From a virus: a stretch of DNA of 64,000 nucleotides. Location of the stretch: IMG/VR virus record IMGVR_UViG_3300034062_003305, positions 1 through 64,000 of that record, one strand, 5' to 3'. Positions 28,839 through 36,942 of this stretch are shown here, piece after piece; the stretch's first letter is position 1; each line of letters opens with the position of its first letter. The notes under the pieces were generated by a model. That model did not search any database, was not told the origin of the DNA, and was given only the letters and a program-made list of their open reading frames with translations. The position numbers and the translations under genes were made by a program.

Positions 28839-30637
28839 AGCGCCCCTGCCTTATCATCCTTGAGCAACTTCATTAGTTGATCTTTGTCTCGAACGATTTG
28901 TTCGAAGTTATCTGATTTTGTCTCTAGTACTTGTAAAACTCTTTCTTCAATTGTTCCTTCTGTTACATAATCCATAATAAATATTGAGTCGTGAATTTCA
29001 CTTCCAATACGATGCACACGATCTAGTGCTTGTTTATGGTCAACTAGTGACCAAGGTCGTTGAAGCATAACTAAACGTCGGGCTGCAGTCAAGGTAATAC
29101 CTACTCCACCAGCCTGTGCCGTAAACAGAATCCACTTAATACGACCTTCTTGAAAATCATCTACTGCCTTTTGACGCTCATCTTCATTTTGAGCACCAGT
29201 AATAAGTCCGTGAGGGATTTTTGCCTTTGTCATGGCAGCACTTAAAATTTCAATAAGCTGTCTAGATACGGCGCAAACTGCAACTGAGTCATCTCCAAAG
29301 TCCCCATTGCTGATGTCATCCATCAGTGAATCGACTTTACAGGAAGGTTCTGTCAAAACCGTTTTCAACTCACCACTTGATTCATCAACAACCATATCGG
29401 CGTAAGAACTGGCAAACTGTAGCAATCGAGTTGTTTGAGTTAAAATACTTGGAGCGGTTAGCGCATCACCAGACTCAAGCTCAGCAATCATTGTGTCACG
29501 CATCTGCTCATAAGCTTTTCTTTGCTTAGGAGACATTTCTACATCTCTGCGTTCATTTATAACTGGAGGTAAATGTGGAAGCACAACCTTTTTAAGCATA
29601 CGACGCATAACAGGGTTTACAGATTTATAAAATTCGTCTTGCATCATTGGTTTAACGCCAATAACCATCATTCCACCAAAAGCATTGAGCATTATGTCAA
29701 TCATTCGATCAATCCATTTTGTCTTAGATGGCCAATCTTTAGGTGATAGCCAGTGAAGAATAGACCAAAGGTCTACAACATTGTTAGCAATTGGAGTACC
29801 AGTTAAAGCAAAACGAATTTCAGCATCACCTGTTGCGGACCACAAAGCACGACTTTGTTTTGATTTAGGATCTTTAGATCTATGAATTTCATCGGCAACT
29901 ACAGCCTTAAAATCAATTGCATTTAACTCTCTTGGATGCACTTCGCAACGAGTTTCGGTGACAGCCTCATTAAGACCGCCACAAGCTTTGCAGTGAACTA
30001 GAGCAATAGAGCCGTATCCAGAAAGCCTTGAGTGAGAGCGTAAAGATTCCCAATTAATAATATAAACATCTGCATCTGAATCAAATTGTTTTTTACGTTG
30101 AGCCGAGCTTCCCTTAATTACTTGAGTCTTAACTCCTCCGGGCCACCATCTAGCAAACTCTCTAGCCCAGTTCTTTTTAAGAGTGTTAGGGCAAACAATT
30201 AGGGCTGGAAATACGTCTTCTCCAGACTCTTGTAAAGCCTTAAGAGCACGAATGGCTTGAGCGGTTTTTCCTAAGCCCGGCTCATCTGCCAATAGAGCCC
30301 TACGAGCCGTTTTAAGGAACTGAACCCCTGCTCTTTGATGAGGAAATAGATCTTCGTCCCCGTCGGCGCTTTCAAGCTCTCTGAGGGCGTTTGAGGGGGT
30401 AATACGGGTGTTTAACTCATTAGTAGCCCACTCAGTAAGGTTAGGACCAATAGTCAATCCATCTCTAAATGTAGAGCGTAAAGCAAGACAAGTAGTCCAA
30501 CTAAGTGGAGCTCTCCAGACTTGGTCCTTAGGGCTCCAGGAAGCCCCTGGAAGGCTCTTACAGAGCTCTTTATAGCGCCAGTCGGTAGTTAGAAGGATGT
30601 GCTTTTTATCGGCATCCACTTCGGCTATTACAGACAA
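28835..30637 (-). CDS. SNF2-family (SF2) DNA helicase/translocase
   Basis: A 600-residue protein with a TTG start after gagggtaag. An N-terminal HARP-like segment (residues 1-85, SWSPKDQVWRAPLSWTTCLA) precedes the helicase core. Motifs seen: Q-region PHQRAGVQFL, Walker A DEPGLGKTAQA, DEIH box ADEIHRSKD, motif III LTGTPIANN, and motif VI ALDRVHRIGS. An inserted CKACGG...CEVH cysteine set (about residues 214-232) could bind zinc. Such SNF2-like phage helicases are thought to act in replication restart or fork remodelling, and it lies between the resolvase and nuclease genes. Confidence 0.9.
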   Translation of the reverse strand: MSVIAEVDADKKHILLTTDWRYKELCKSLPGASWSPKDQVWRAPLSWTTCLALRSTFRDGLTIGPNLTEWATNELNTRITPSNALRELESADGDEDLFPHQRAGVQFLKTARRALLADEPGLGKTAQAIRALKALQESGEDVFPALIVCPNTLKKNWAREFARWWPGGVKTQVIKGSSAQRKKQFDSDADVYIINWESLRSHSRLSGYGSIALVHCKACGGLNEAVTETRCEVHPRELNAIDFKAVVADEIHRSKDPKSKQSRALWSATGDAEIRFALTGTPIANNVVDLWSILHWLSPKDWPSKTKWIDRMIDIMLNAFGGMMVIGVKPMMQDEFYKSVNPVMRRMLKKVVLPHLPPVINERRDVEMSPKQRKAYEQMRDTMIAELESGDALTAPSILTQTTRLLQFASSYADMVVDESSGELKTVLTEPSCKVDSLMDDISNGDFGDDSVAVCAVSRQLIEILSAAMTKAKIPHGLITGAQNEDERQKAVDDFQEGRIKWILFTAQAGGVGITLTAARRLVMLQRPWSLVDHKQALDRVHRIGSEIHDSIFIMDYVTEGTIEERVLQVLETKSDNFEQIVRDKDQLMKLLKDDKAGAL

Positions 30638-30657
30638 CTTACCCTCTTTTCCCTGTC

Positions 30658-30710
30658 ATTATGTCACATGCGGTTCTAAAACTTTTTTGAAGATGTTTAT
30701 CTTACCGCAT
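30658..30710 (-). promoter_or_regulatory. Possible promoter/operator region before helicase gene
   Basis: The only gap of note in the replication operon (30638-30711). On the minus strand TGACATAAT (30666-30658) fits an extended -10 element about 20 bases upstream of the TTG start. A spaced inverted repeat, ATGCGGT (30668-30674) and ACCGCAT (30704-30710), lies just upstream and could be an operator or a hairpin end to the preceding resolvase transcript. No good -35 was seen. Confidence 0.3.
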
Positions 30711-30711
30711 A

Positions 30712-31176
30712 TTAGTCTAGCAGAACTCTTGGTTTCCAGCCAGTTTTAACCAGCCTAAGTAAAGCGTGTCGTATTGCATCATTTGCATGCCCTTCTCCCC
30801 CAACGTACCAAGTCCCTACTTTTTTGAGGGCTTCGTTAGGAAACATTGCTTTGGCATCTGCTGGGGACTGCATAGCAATCTTTTCTGGGTTATATCCGTG
30901 TTCTCTACAAATATGTTTTAAAACCCCTATTTGTTCAAGGCTGTAGGGCGCTTGAGAATTACGAACAGTTTGAGCATTGATGGTAAATCTTTCACAGACA
31001 ACAGTAAAGTCGTCAAAAAGGTTCCAACCATTCATAAATGTATTTAATGCCAGTCCATACTCTTCAGGCTGAGATTCACTAGAATAAATAATTGTTGGAG
31101 TTTCTTCAGGTCCAGCTAAAGACATAAAAATAATTCCGCTTGCTTTGCCTGGATCTACTGCTAATACATGTTTCAT
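30712..31176 (-). CDS. RuvC-like Holliday junction resolvase
   Basis: A 154-residue protein with the RNase H-like fold signature of RuvC: VLAVDPGKASG (first catalytic Asp), VVCERFTI (Glu), and a C-terminal HANDAIRHALLRL with the last acidic residue. It probably resolves branched DNA produced by recombination and replication before packaging. Its start overlaps the DNA polymerase stop by four bases. The length is typical of the phage forms. Confidence 0.85.
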   Translation of the reverse strand: MKHVLAVDPGKASGIIFMSLAGPEETPTIIYSSESQPEEYGLALNTFMNGWNLFDDFTVVCERFTINAQTVRNSQAPYSLEQIGVLKHICREHGYNPEKIAMQSPADAKAMFPNEALKKVGTWYVGGEGHANDAIRHALLRLVKTGWKPRVLLD

Positions 31177-33011
31177 CGGTACTTTTGCCCCCAGTTTTCT
31201 AGTGGACCGTCAACATCTGCTGTTAATGGAACTGCCCATCCTTCAGTTGTAGTCATACATTGACGAACTAAATGCTTAATCTCTTCAGCATCCTTGCGTG
31301 GAGCTTCAAGAACAATTTCATCGTGTACTGGAACAATTAGATGATCTGTTAAATCTGCTTGATCAAGTTTTACAAGATTAGATTTAAAAACTTCTGCTGC
31401 TCCACCTTGGATTAAATAGTTAACAAGAGTGTAAGTGCGGTCTTCATCGCAAGGAATGCGACGACCAGTCCAAGTATGGACATATCCTTGACCCTCATTG
31501 CGAAGTCTAGTTTGTCCTATGTTATCAATTTGTCTTTGAAAAACTGCCATACCTGGATAATTAGCATCAAATGAATCAGAGACAGAACGCATTTGCGCCT
31601 CTGGAACTCCAGCAGTAAGAGCTTGCTTAGCAACACCTGCTCCATAGAGTCGTCCATAAACAACACCCTTGATTAGGTTACGACGCTTATCTGACTTTTG
31701 CATATCTGGTTCTTGATAAACCTGACGACCAATTTCAGTAAACGGATCAGAACCAGTTGCATCTGCTTTGTGAAATAGCGAAATAAGATTTTCATCTTCA
31801 GATAAAGATGCAAACATACGAAACTCAACTTGATCTAAGTCAGAGGTAATAATTACATTGCCTTCTTCTCTAGGAATAAAAGCTGTGCGAACAGTGTCAT
31901 CTCCTTTAGGAAGAGTCTGTAAGGCTGGATCTGTAATAGACATACGAGATGTGCGAGCGCCTAATGTTTTTACAGAAGGATGAACTATGCCATCAATAGA
32001 CTTTTCCATAAAGTTAGAAAAGTAGGTGTTAGCCAGTTTGTCAGCCTTGCGTTGCTTAAGAACATTTTCTGCAAGGTTTTTAACATCGCTGTTGCCATTA
32101 ATCATTAAAAGCTGAAGCTGGTCTTTGCTAGCAGATTTAGCTCCAGATGGAGTTGTTTCTGTAATATCTGCGCCAAGACCTTCAAGTAGACGAACTAGTT
32201 GAATGTTACTTGTAATGCTTACTCCATTGTATGTACTTGATGCCCAATTTTTTACGGAATCTGAATATTGAATAAGTTCATCAAATTTCTTTTTAGAGTA
32301 ATTTAAATCAATGCGAGCACCATTTAGCTCCATACGAGTAACAATTTTGCGTGTTGCCATCTCTAGCTCGTAAGCACGATTGTATGGTCCTTGTGGACCA
32401 CACTTCTGGTAGAACTGTTCCCAAAGACGCATTGTCAAAACTGTATCTAGAGCACCGTAGACCCAGTAAGGCTCGTAGTTAGTTGGAACAGTTCCCCAAG
32501 TCCAACCATTCTCAATTAGTCCTTGGTCAAGACTTTCTTGCATTGCAACAGCCTTTCCATCTACATAAAGAGCAGAGAGAGGCTTTAGCGCACCAGAACC
32601 TAAAGGATTAATAATGTGAGCCATAATCATCGTGTCATGAGCACGCTCCCATGGAATCTTCCATCGAGATTGAATATCAAACCAACGGGCTTCAAATGCA
32701 ATGTTGTGACAAACAACAGGTCCATCAAATTTACTCATTGCTTCATAGAAAACACCGCCCCACTCATCCCAAGGAATAGACCAGCCAGTCATACCGTCTC
32801 CTACTTGAACAAGGCGTAATTTTCCATGCCAAGGAGACAATGCATGCTCTCTTTTACCGCCAGGCAATTCACCTGTTTCAGTGTCAATTGCAATTGCGTT
32901 GTGTGGTCTTTTTTCACTTAACCATGAGATAAATTGCTGCGCTTTTTCTGCAGAATCTACAAGGTGCAGTTTTACGTTTCCCAGTCCGTTCGTCACTTGG
33001 TTGTCGCTCAT
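31173..33011 (-). CDS. polA: Family A DNA polymerase (DNA polymerase I-like)
   Basis: A 612-residue protein. The N-terminal 3'-5' exonuclease shows AIDTETGELPGG (exo I), CHNIAFEARWFD (exo II, with Glu where Asp is usual at one place) and YGALDTVLTMRL (exo III). The polymerase motifs are ITSDLDQVEFRMFASL (A), RRNLIKGVVYGRLYGAG (B) and PVHDEIVLEAP (C, with HDE). There is no 5'-3' exonuclease domain, as in other phage family A enzymes. In motif B the position after the conserved G is Tyr/Gly, as in replicative phage polymerases, which fits genome replication. The gene is the first of the replication block. Confidence 0.95.
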   Translation of the reverse strand: MSDNQVTNGLGNVKLHLVDSAEKAQQFISWLSEKRPHNAIAIDTETGELPGGKREHALSPWHGKLRLVQVGDGMTGWSIPWDEWGGVFYEAMSKFDGPVVCHNIAFEARWFDIQSRWKIPWERAHDTMIMAHIINPLGSGALKPLSALYVDGKAVAMQESLDQGLIENGWTWGTVPTNYEPYWVYGALDTVLTMRLWEQFYQKCGPQGPYNRAYELEMATRKIVTRMELNGARIDLNYSKKKFDELIQYSDSVKNWASSTYNGVSITSNIQLVRLLEGLGADITETTPSGAKSASKDQLQLLMINGNSDVKNLAENVLKQRKADKLANTYFSNFMEKSIDGIVHPSVKTLGARTSRMSITDPALQTLPKGDDTVRTAFIPREEGNVIITSDLDQVEFRMFASLSEDENLISLFHKADATGSDPFTEIGRQVYQEPDMQKSDKRRNLIKGVVYGRLYGAGVAKQALTAGVPEAQMRSVSDSFDANYPGMAVFQRQIDNIGQTRLRNEGQGYVHTWTGRRIPCDEDRTYTLVNYLIQGGAAEVFKSNLVKLDQADLTDHLIVPVHDEIVLEAPRKDAEEIKHLVRQCMTTTEGWAVPLTADVDGPLENWGQKYR

Positions 33012-33025
33012 TTGTTCCTAACTTC

Positions 33026-33496
33026 TTAAGGGATCATCTCGATTCTATAGATAGAATCTATTTTTTCATCATTCAGGGCTGCTCTTTCAAGCAACCTTTG
33101 TGCAACGTTAGTAAGGTATCTTGCACCACCAGAGTCGTATTTGTAAAGTGCATCTAATACTGGTTCTGGGTCTTCGCTTACTTGGGCCCAATTTCTATCT
33201 GTTTCTGGAAATATAATAGGCATATCAAAGCTAGGATTGCACTCCTCACAAGGAATAGCATCGTCTCTTAGATCATCAACAATTCCTTCCTTTAAACCAT
33301 AACGCTTAACTAAAGAACAGGTGGGTGAATGAAAGACTGTAGAGACACCTATACGAGAAAGAATATAGGACCCATTTTCAGTTTTGTAAAGCTTGAACTC
33401 GATCCAGCGTGTCGAGCCACGGCGCCACGAGGTTGACTCCCCTAGCAAACGCCCGTTAAACTGAAGAGTTCTTGAGCCATCTTTAACCTCATGCAT
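33026..33496 (-). CDS. Conserved hypothetical protein with Cys motif
   Basis: Start chosen at ATG 33496 (MHEVKDGSRTLQFNGRLLGE), which overlaps the preceding stop by eight bases. The longer in-frame reading to 33655 runs inside the upstream gene and is rejected. The 156-residue product has an RWIEFKLYKTENGSYILSRI core and a possible metal site formed by HSPTC, then CEEC about 25 residues later. The RWIE...Y.LSR.G.S.V.H pattern is, as remembered, frequent among actinobacteriophage hypothetical proteins. Function unknown. It lies between the tail-fibre genes and the DNA polymerase. Confidence 0.7.
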   Translation of the reverse strand: MHEVKDGSRTLQFNGRLLGESTSWRRGSTRWIEFKLYKTENGSYILSRIGVSTVFHSPTCSLVKRYGLKEGIVDDLRDDAIPCEECNPSFDMPIIFPETDRNWAQVSEDPEPVLDALYKYDSGGARYLTNVAQRLLERAALNDEKIDSIYRIEMIP

Positions 33497-33911
33497 TAGG
33501 GACTTCTTCCCCTGTTTCAGGATCGTGAGTATGATCTGAATCTTCACCATGGGAATGACCTTCAGATATTTCCATAGTTGCATTTGGTTGTTCATTTTTA
33601 AAATAAATATAGTTCCACCAAAGATTAATTTCATTGTTTGCCCATAAAAGTTCAAACCAACCGATAGCTGGCCAAGCTTCAGAACCTACAGGTTCATCTA
33701 ATGCAATAAGTCTTAATGTTTCAGATTTATCTTGAATATATTGTATGCAATTGTTCATATGTGCATATATTAATTCTGCTGAAACGGCTTCTTTATCTTC
33801 GGTGTTTTCAAAGTTTATGCCCATACTAAATTCTTCACCAGAAGATGCAGTAAAAATTTTTTTAATAGCAGGTCGTGAACCTACTTCATAGCTAGCTTGA
33901 TAATTTATCAT
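33489..33911 (-). CDS. Hypothetical protein with His-rich C-terminus
   Basis: A 140-residue protein starting MINYQASYEVGSRPAIKKIF. A Trp-rich segment (WFELLWANNEINLWWNYIYF, about residues 85-104) precedes a His/Asp/Glu-rich end, GHSHGEDSDHTHDP. It follows the two S74 fibre genes and overlaps the second by 20 bases, so it may be a fibre-associated protein or an assembly factor. The His-rich end may bind metal. No family is recognised. Confidence 0.6.
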   Translation of the reverse strand: MINYQASYEVGSRPAIKKIFTASSGEEFSMGINFENTEDKEAVSAELIYAHMNNCIQYIQDKSETLRLIALDEPVGSEAWPAIGWFELLWANNEINLWWNYIYFKNEQPNATMEISEGHSHGEDSDHTHDPETGEEVPNA

Positions 33912-35457
33912 ATTTTTCTCTCCGTCTCTTAATCTTTTCTTTGATTAAGCTTATCTCAGTTTGTTGTACCTTGACTAGTTCAAGGACTAAGGTTGATAAA
34001 AGACCATAATTTAAAGAAGCAGGTTCTCCCTTTTCATTATATCCAACTAATTCTTTGAAACCAAGATCTTCTACCTCTTCAGCAATGTATCCGTACATCC
34101 ATTCTCTATGAAGGCTTTCTTGCAAATACCTAACTTGGTTTTTGTATTTATATCTTTTTAATTGTAAATTTAAAAGTTTTTTTATTTCTGGAACTTGATA
34201 GTCAGATATGTCTTTTTTAACTTTTAGTGTGGAGGCGTTTTGTCCACTACTACCTGATATAACTGAATAAAAATGGACGTGACTTCCATTAGCTGAAGTA
34301 TGCCCAGTATGAGCAGAAGAATCACCAAACTGCCCATTGCTTAATTGAGTAGGGAAAGCTGGACTACCAAAAGACATAGGGTGAGTGTGCTGAGCAACTC
34401 CAGTAGTACTTATATTTGAGTAACCGCCTTGGCCGTGAACGTGATTACCTGCTGCAGCATTAAAACCTGCAGAACTAACTGATAAACCTAAAGCAACTAA
34501 ACCACTTCCTCCACCCCCAGTAACTAATGTTTTAGTCATAGGAAAGCCAACAGATAATCCACTATTAACAATTCCACCACGAACTGATCGCAATGAGCTT
34601 ATTTTGGCGTCAGTAACTGCTCCTGTAGCAAATTTTTCTGTAGATACAGCATTAGTAGATATCTCTGCTTCTGGAAATACAGGCATTCTAGCAACAGCTA
34701 AAACTCCAGTCGTTAGTTTTTGAGTAGAAAGATTTGGAATACGAGCTGCATCAAAGGTACCAGTTGTAAATGCAGAAGCATCTAAACTTGGAATACGAGC
34801 TACATCAAAGATACCAGTGGTTATTTTAGAAGCATCTAAATCTGGAATTTTATCAGCTGTAATTGATGGAATTCTTGCAAGATTAAAAACTCCAGAAGTT
34901 ATTTTGGAAGTGTTTAAGTTAGGTATATTATCTGTACTTAGGATTCCGCTTACTTTAGATGCAGATAGAGAACTAATTTGGCTATCTTGTACTTGTCCAA
35001 TTAATTTTGAAGAAGACATTCCAGATATTTTAGAATCTTGAATATTTCCTTCAAGTTCACTATTACCTACAGCACCTGCGAGTATAGTACGAGAATCTAC
35101 TGCATTAGTGGCAATTTTGTCATTAGTTACTGAATCATCTCGTAGCTCAGCGGTACCTACCGAACCAGGCGCAAATGAGTCAGCATTAACTGCATTACTA
35201 GCAATAAGAGCATTTGTTATTGAATCTTGCTCTATTTGTGTAGTACCTATTGCATTTGCTGCAATGGTTCTTCTAACAATTGCATTATCAGCAACTATAT
35301 CTTCTTCTACAGATCTTAAAGACAAATTTTTACTTGCTACAGCTTTTGAAGCAAGACGCGAGGCAGATGGTCGTGTTTCTAGATATCTAACTCTTTTTTG
35401 AATATCTGTAAGATTTCCAGAAATAGTCTTTCTGCGGGATCTACGACGGGTTGCCAT
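33892..35457 (-). CDS. Tail fibre with C-terminal S74 intramolecular chaperone (paralogue 2)
   Basis: Start chosen at ATG 35457 to match the paralogue's MATRRRSRRKTISG; an in-frame TTG at 35463 lies upstream. The 521-residue product starts basic, then has many short repeats of the form DASKITTGIFDVARIPSL and N.AVNADS that suggest a beta-helical or coiled stalk. A central HVHGQGGYSNISTTGVAQHT segment follows. The last 120 residues (KVKKDISDYQVPEIKKLLNL, then REWMYGYIAEEVEDLG, SLNYGLLSTLVLELVK) fit the peptidase S74/endosialidase chaperone. That domain trimerises the fibre and is usually cleaved off. It overlaps its paralogue by 17 bases. Confidence 0.85.
   Translation of the reverse strand: MATRRRSRRKTISGNLTDIQKRVRYLETRPSASRLASKAVASKNLSLRSVEEDIVADNAIVRRTIAANAIGTTQIEQDSITNALIASNAVNADSFAPGSVGTAELRDDSVTNDKIATNAVDSRTILAGAVGNSELEGNIQDSKISGMSSSKLIGQVQDSQISSLSASKVSGILSTDNIPNLNTSKITSGVFNLARIPSITADKIPDLDASKITTGIFDVARIPSLDASAFTTGTFDAARIPNLSTQKLTTGVLAVARMPVFPEAEISTNAVSTEKFATGAVTDAKISSLRSVRGGIVNSGLSVGFPMTKTLVTGGGGSGLVALGLSVSSAGFNAAAGNHVHGQGGYSNISTTGVAQHTHPMSFGSPAFPTQLSNGQFGDSSAHTGHTSANGSHVHFYSVISGSSGQNASTLKVKKDISDYQVPEIKKLLNLQLKRYKYKNQVRYLQESLHREWMYGYIAEEVEDLGFKELVGYNEKGEPASLNYGLLSTLVLELVKVQQTEISLIKEKIKRRREKYDKLSS
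34952..35031. repeat. 80-bp identical direct repeat, copy 1 (fibre stalk)
   Basis: These 80 bases match 36435-36514 exactly and encode the SGMSSSKLIGQVQDSQISSL stretch in both S74 fibre paralogues. Together with the 94-bp repeat, this gives two long homology tracts through which the two genes could recombine. Confidence 0.85.
35363..35456. repeat. 94-bp identical direct repeat, copy 1 (S74 fibre 5' end)
   Basis: These 94 bases are identical to 36846-36939 and encode the N-terminal residues of the two tandem S74 fibres (ATRRRSRRKTISGNLTDIQK onward). Identity includes silent positions while flanking parts have diverged, indicating recent duplication or gene conversion. Confidence 0.9.
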
Positions 35458-36940
35458 GCTCAAGCTCTTCTAATTGTCGTAACTCTTCTTTTAAAGAATC
35501 TATTTCTTTTTGCTGCTCTTTAACTAACTCTAAAACAAGAGTTGATAAAAGTCCGTAGTTAAGACTGTTAGGCTCTTTATTTTCATCATATCCAACAATT
35601 TCTTCAATGCCAGTCTCAAGAACCTCTTCAGCTATATAGCCATACATCCATTCCCGATTAATGCTGTCTTGTAAATGTCTTACTTGATTTTTATATTTAT
35701 ATCTTTTAAGTTTAAGATTTAGTATTTTCTTTACATCTTCAATTTCGTAATTTGAAATTTCTTTTTTTAGTTTTAATGTGGAGCTATTGAATTGGGTAGT
35801 TCCTGAAACTGTAACTGTGTGTGAATGCGCTCCAGTATTACCTCCCGAGTGGCCACTGTGGCCACCACCACCTACGCTAGAAGAAATAGAAACAGGGTGA
35901 GTGTGCTGAGCAACTCCAGTGGCACTAGCATTAGAGTAACCGCCTTGACCATGAACATGGTTACCTATAGCAACTTGAGTTGCGCCAGGTCCAGTATTAA
36001 CAAAAACAGTGGCTCCTGTTTTATTTAAAGGAGTATTAACTACTAATCCACTAGAAACAATTGATGCAAAAGCTGAACTAGCTATCTTTGCTGAAGTTAT
36101 AGATCCATCTTGTATTTTAGTATTAGAAATAGCATTTGGTGCTATTTTACTTTCTGGAAGCTGTGGAAGTCTTGCAAGGTCTACAATTCCACTTATAAAT
36201 TTAGAAGCATCTAAACCTGGAATACGAGCTGCACCAAAGGTACCACTTATAACTTTAGAAGCATCTAAGTTCGGAATTCTTGCAAGACTAAATATACCAG
36301 TTGTTATTTTAGAAGCATCTAAGCTTGGAACTCTATCAGCTGTAATTGCTGGAATTCTTGCGACATCAAAGACGCCAGAAGTTATTTTGGAAGTATCTAA
36401 ATTTGGAATGTTAGCGGTAGAAAGAGTTCCTGAAACTTTAGATGCAGATAGAGAACTAATTTGGCTATCTTGTACTTGTCCAATTAATTTTGAAGAAGAC
36501 ATTCCAGATATTTTGTCATCTGTTATACCGCCAGCAAGCTCTGAATTACCTACGGCACCTGCAGCTATAGAATCGGCATTTACAGCATCTGTAGCAATTT
36601 TTGAATTAATTACAGCATTATCTGCAAGAGCTATCGTTTCAACAGCACCAGAGGCAATTGAATCAGCATTTACTGAGTTAGTAGCAAGAAGCGAATTTGT
36701 GATGGAGTCTTGTTCTATTTGTGCAGTACCAACTGCTGAGGCTGCAATAGATCGTCTTACAATGGCATTGTCGGCAACGATATTTTCTTCTACAGCACGA
36801 AGAGCTAAGTTTCGAGTCGATACAGCTTTAGAAGCAAGGCGAGTAGCAGATGGTCGTGTTTCTAGATATCTAACTCTTTTTTGAATATCTGTAAGATTTC
36901 CAGAAATAGTCTTTCTGCGGGATCTACGACGGGTTGCCAC
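35441..36940 (-). CDS. Tail fibre with C-terminal S74 intramolecular chaperone (paralogue 1)
   Basis: A 499-residue protein with a GTG start. The layout is the same as the next gene: basic N-terminus MATRRRSRRKTISG, repeats of N.AVNADSIA.GAV and LDASKITTGIFSLARIPN, a central HVHGQGGYSN segment, and a C-terminal S74 chaperone (KLKKEISNYEIEDVKKILNL, then REWMYGYIAEEV, SLNYGLLSTLVLELVK). Differences concentrate in the middle of the stalk and in the region before the chaperone, which would form the receptor-contacting part. Expression from one operon suggests either hetero-fibres or alternative specificities. Autocleavage is family knowledge and has not been shown here. Confidence 0.85.
   Translation of the reverse strand: MATRRRSRRKTISGNLTDIQKRVRYLETRPSATRLASKAVSTRNLALRAVEENIVADNAIVRRSIAASAVGTAQIEQDSITNSLLATNSVNADSIASGAVETIALADNAVINSKIATDAVNADSIAAGAVGNSELAGGITDDKISGMSSSKLIGQVQDSQISSLSASKVSGTLSTANIPNLDTSKITSGVFDVARIPAITADRVPSLDASKITTGIFSLARIPNLDASKVISGTFGAARIPGLDASKFISGIVDLARLPQLPESKIAPNAISNTKIQDGSITSAKIASSAFASIVSSGLVVNTPLNKTGATVFVNTGPGATQVAIGNHVHGQGGYSNASATGVAQHTHPVSISSSVGGGGHSGHSGGNTGAHSHTVTVSGTTQFNSSTLKLKKEISNYEIEDVKKILNLKLKRYKYKNQVRHLQDSINREWMYGYIAEEVLETGIEEIVGYDENKEPNSLNYGLLSTLVLELVKEQQKEIDSLKEELRQLEELEHGNPS
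36435..36514. repeat. 80-bp identical direct repeat, copy 2
   Basis: Partner of 34952-35031 in the first S74 fibre gene. The reading frame is the same in both genes. Confidence 0.85.
36846..36939. repeat. 94-bp identical direct repeat, copy 2
   Basis: Copy 2 of the repeat at 35363-35456. It covers the start of the first S74 fibre gene, up to but not including the final base of its GTG start codon. The downstream paralogue uses ATG at the same place. Confidence 0.9.
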
Positions 36941-36942
36941 AG

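Noticed and set aside
33497-33655. N-terminal extension of the Cys-motif protein to 33655
   Set aside because: This part lies inside the upstream gene in another frame and is low-complexity; the Met at 33496 fits better.
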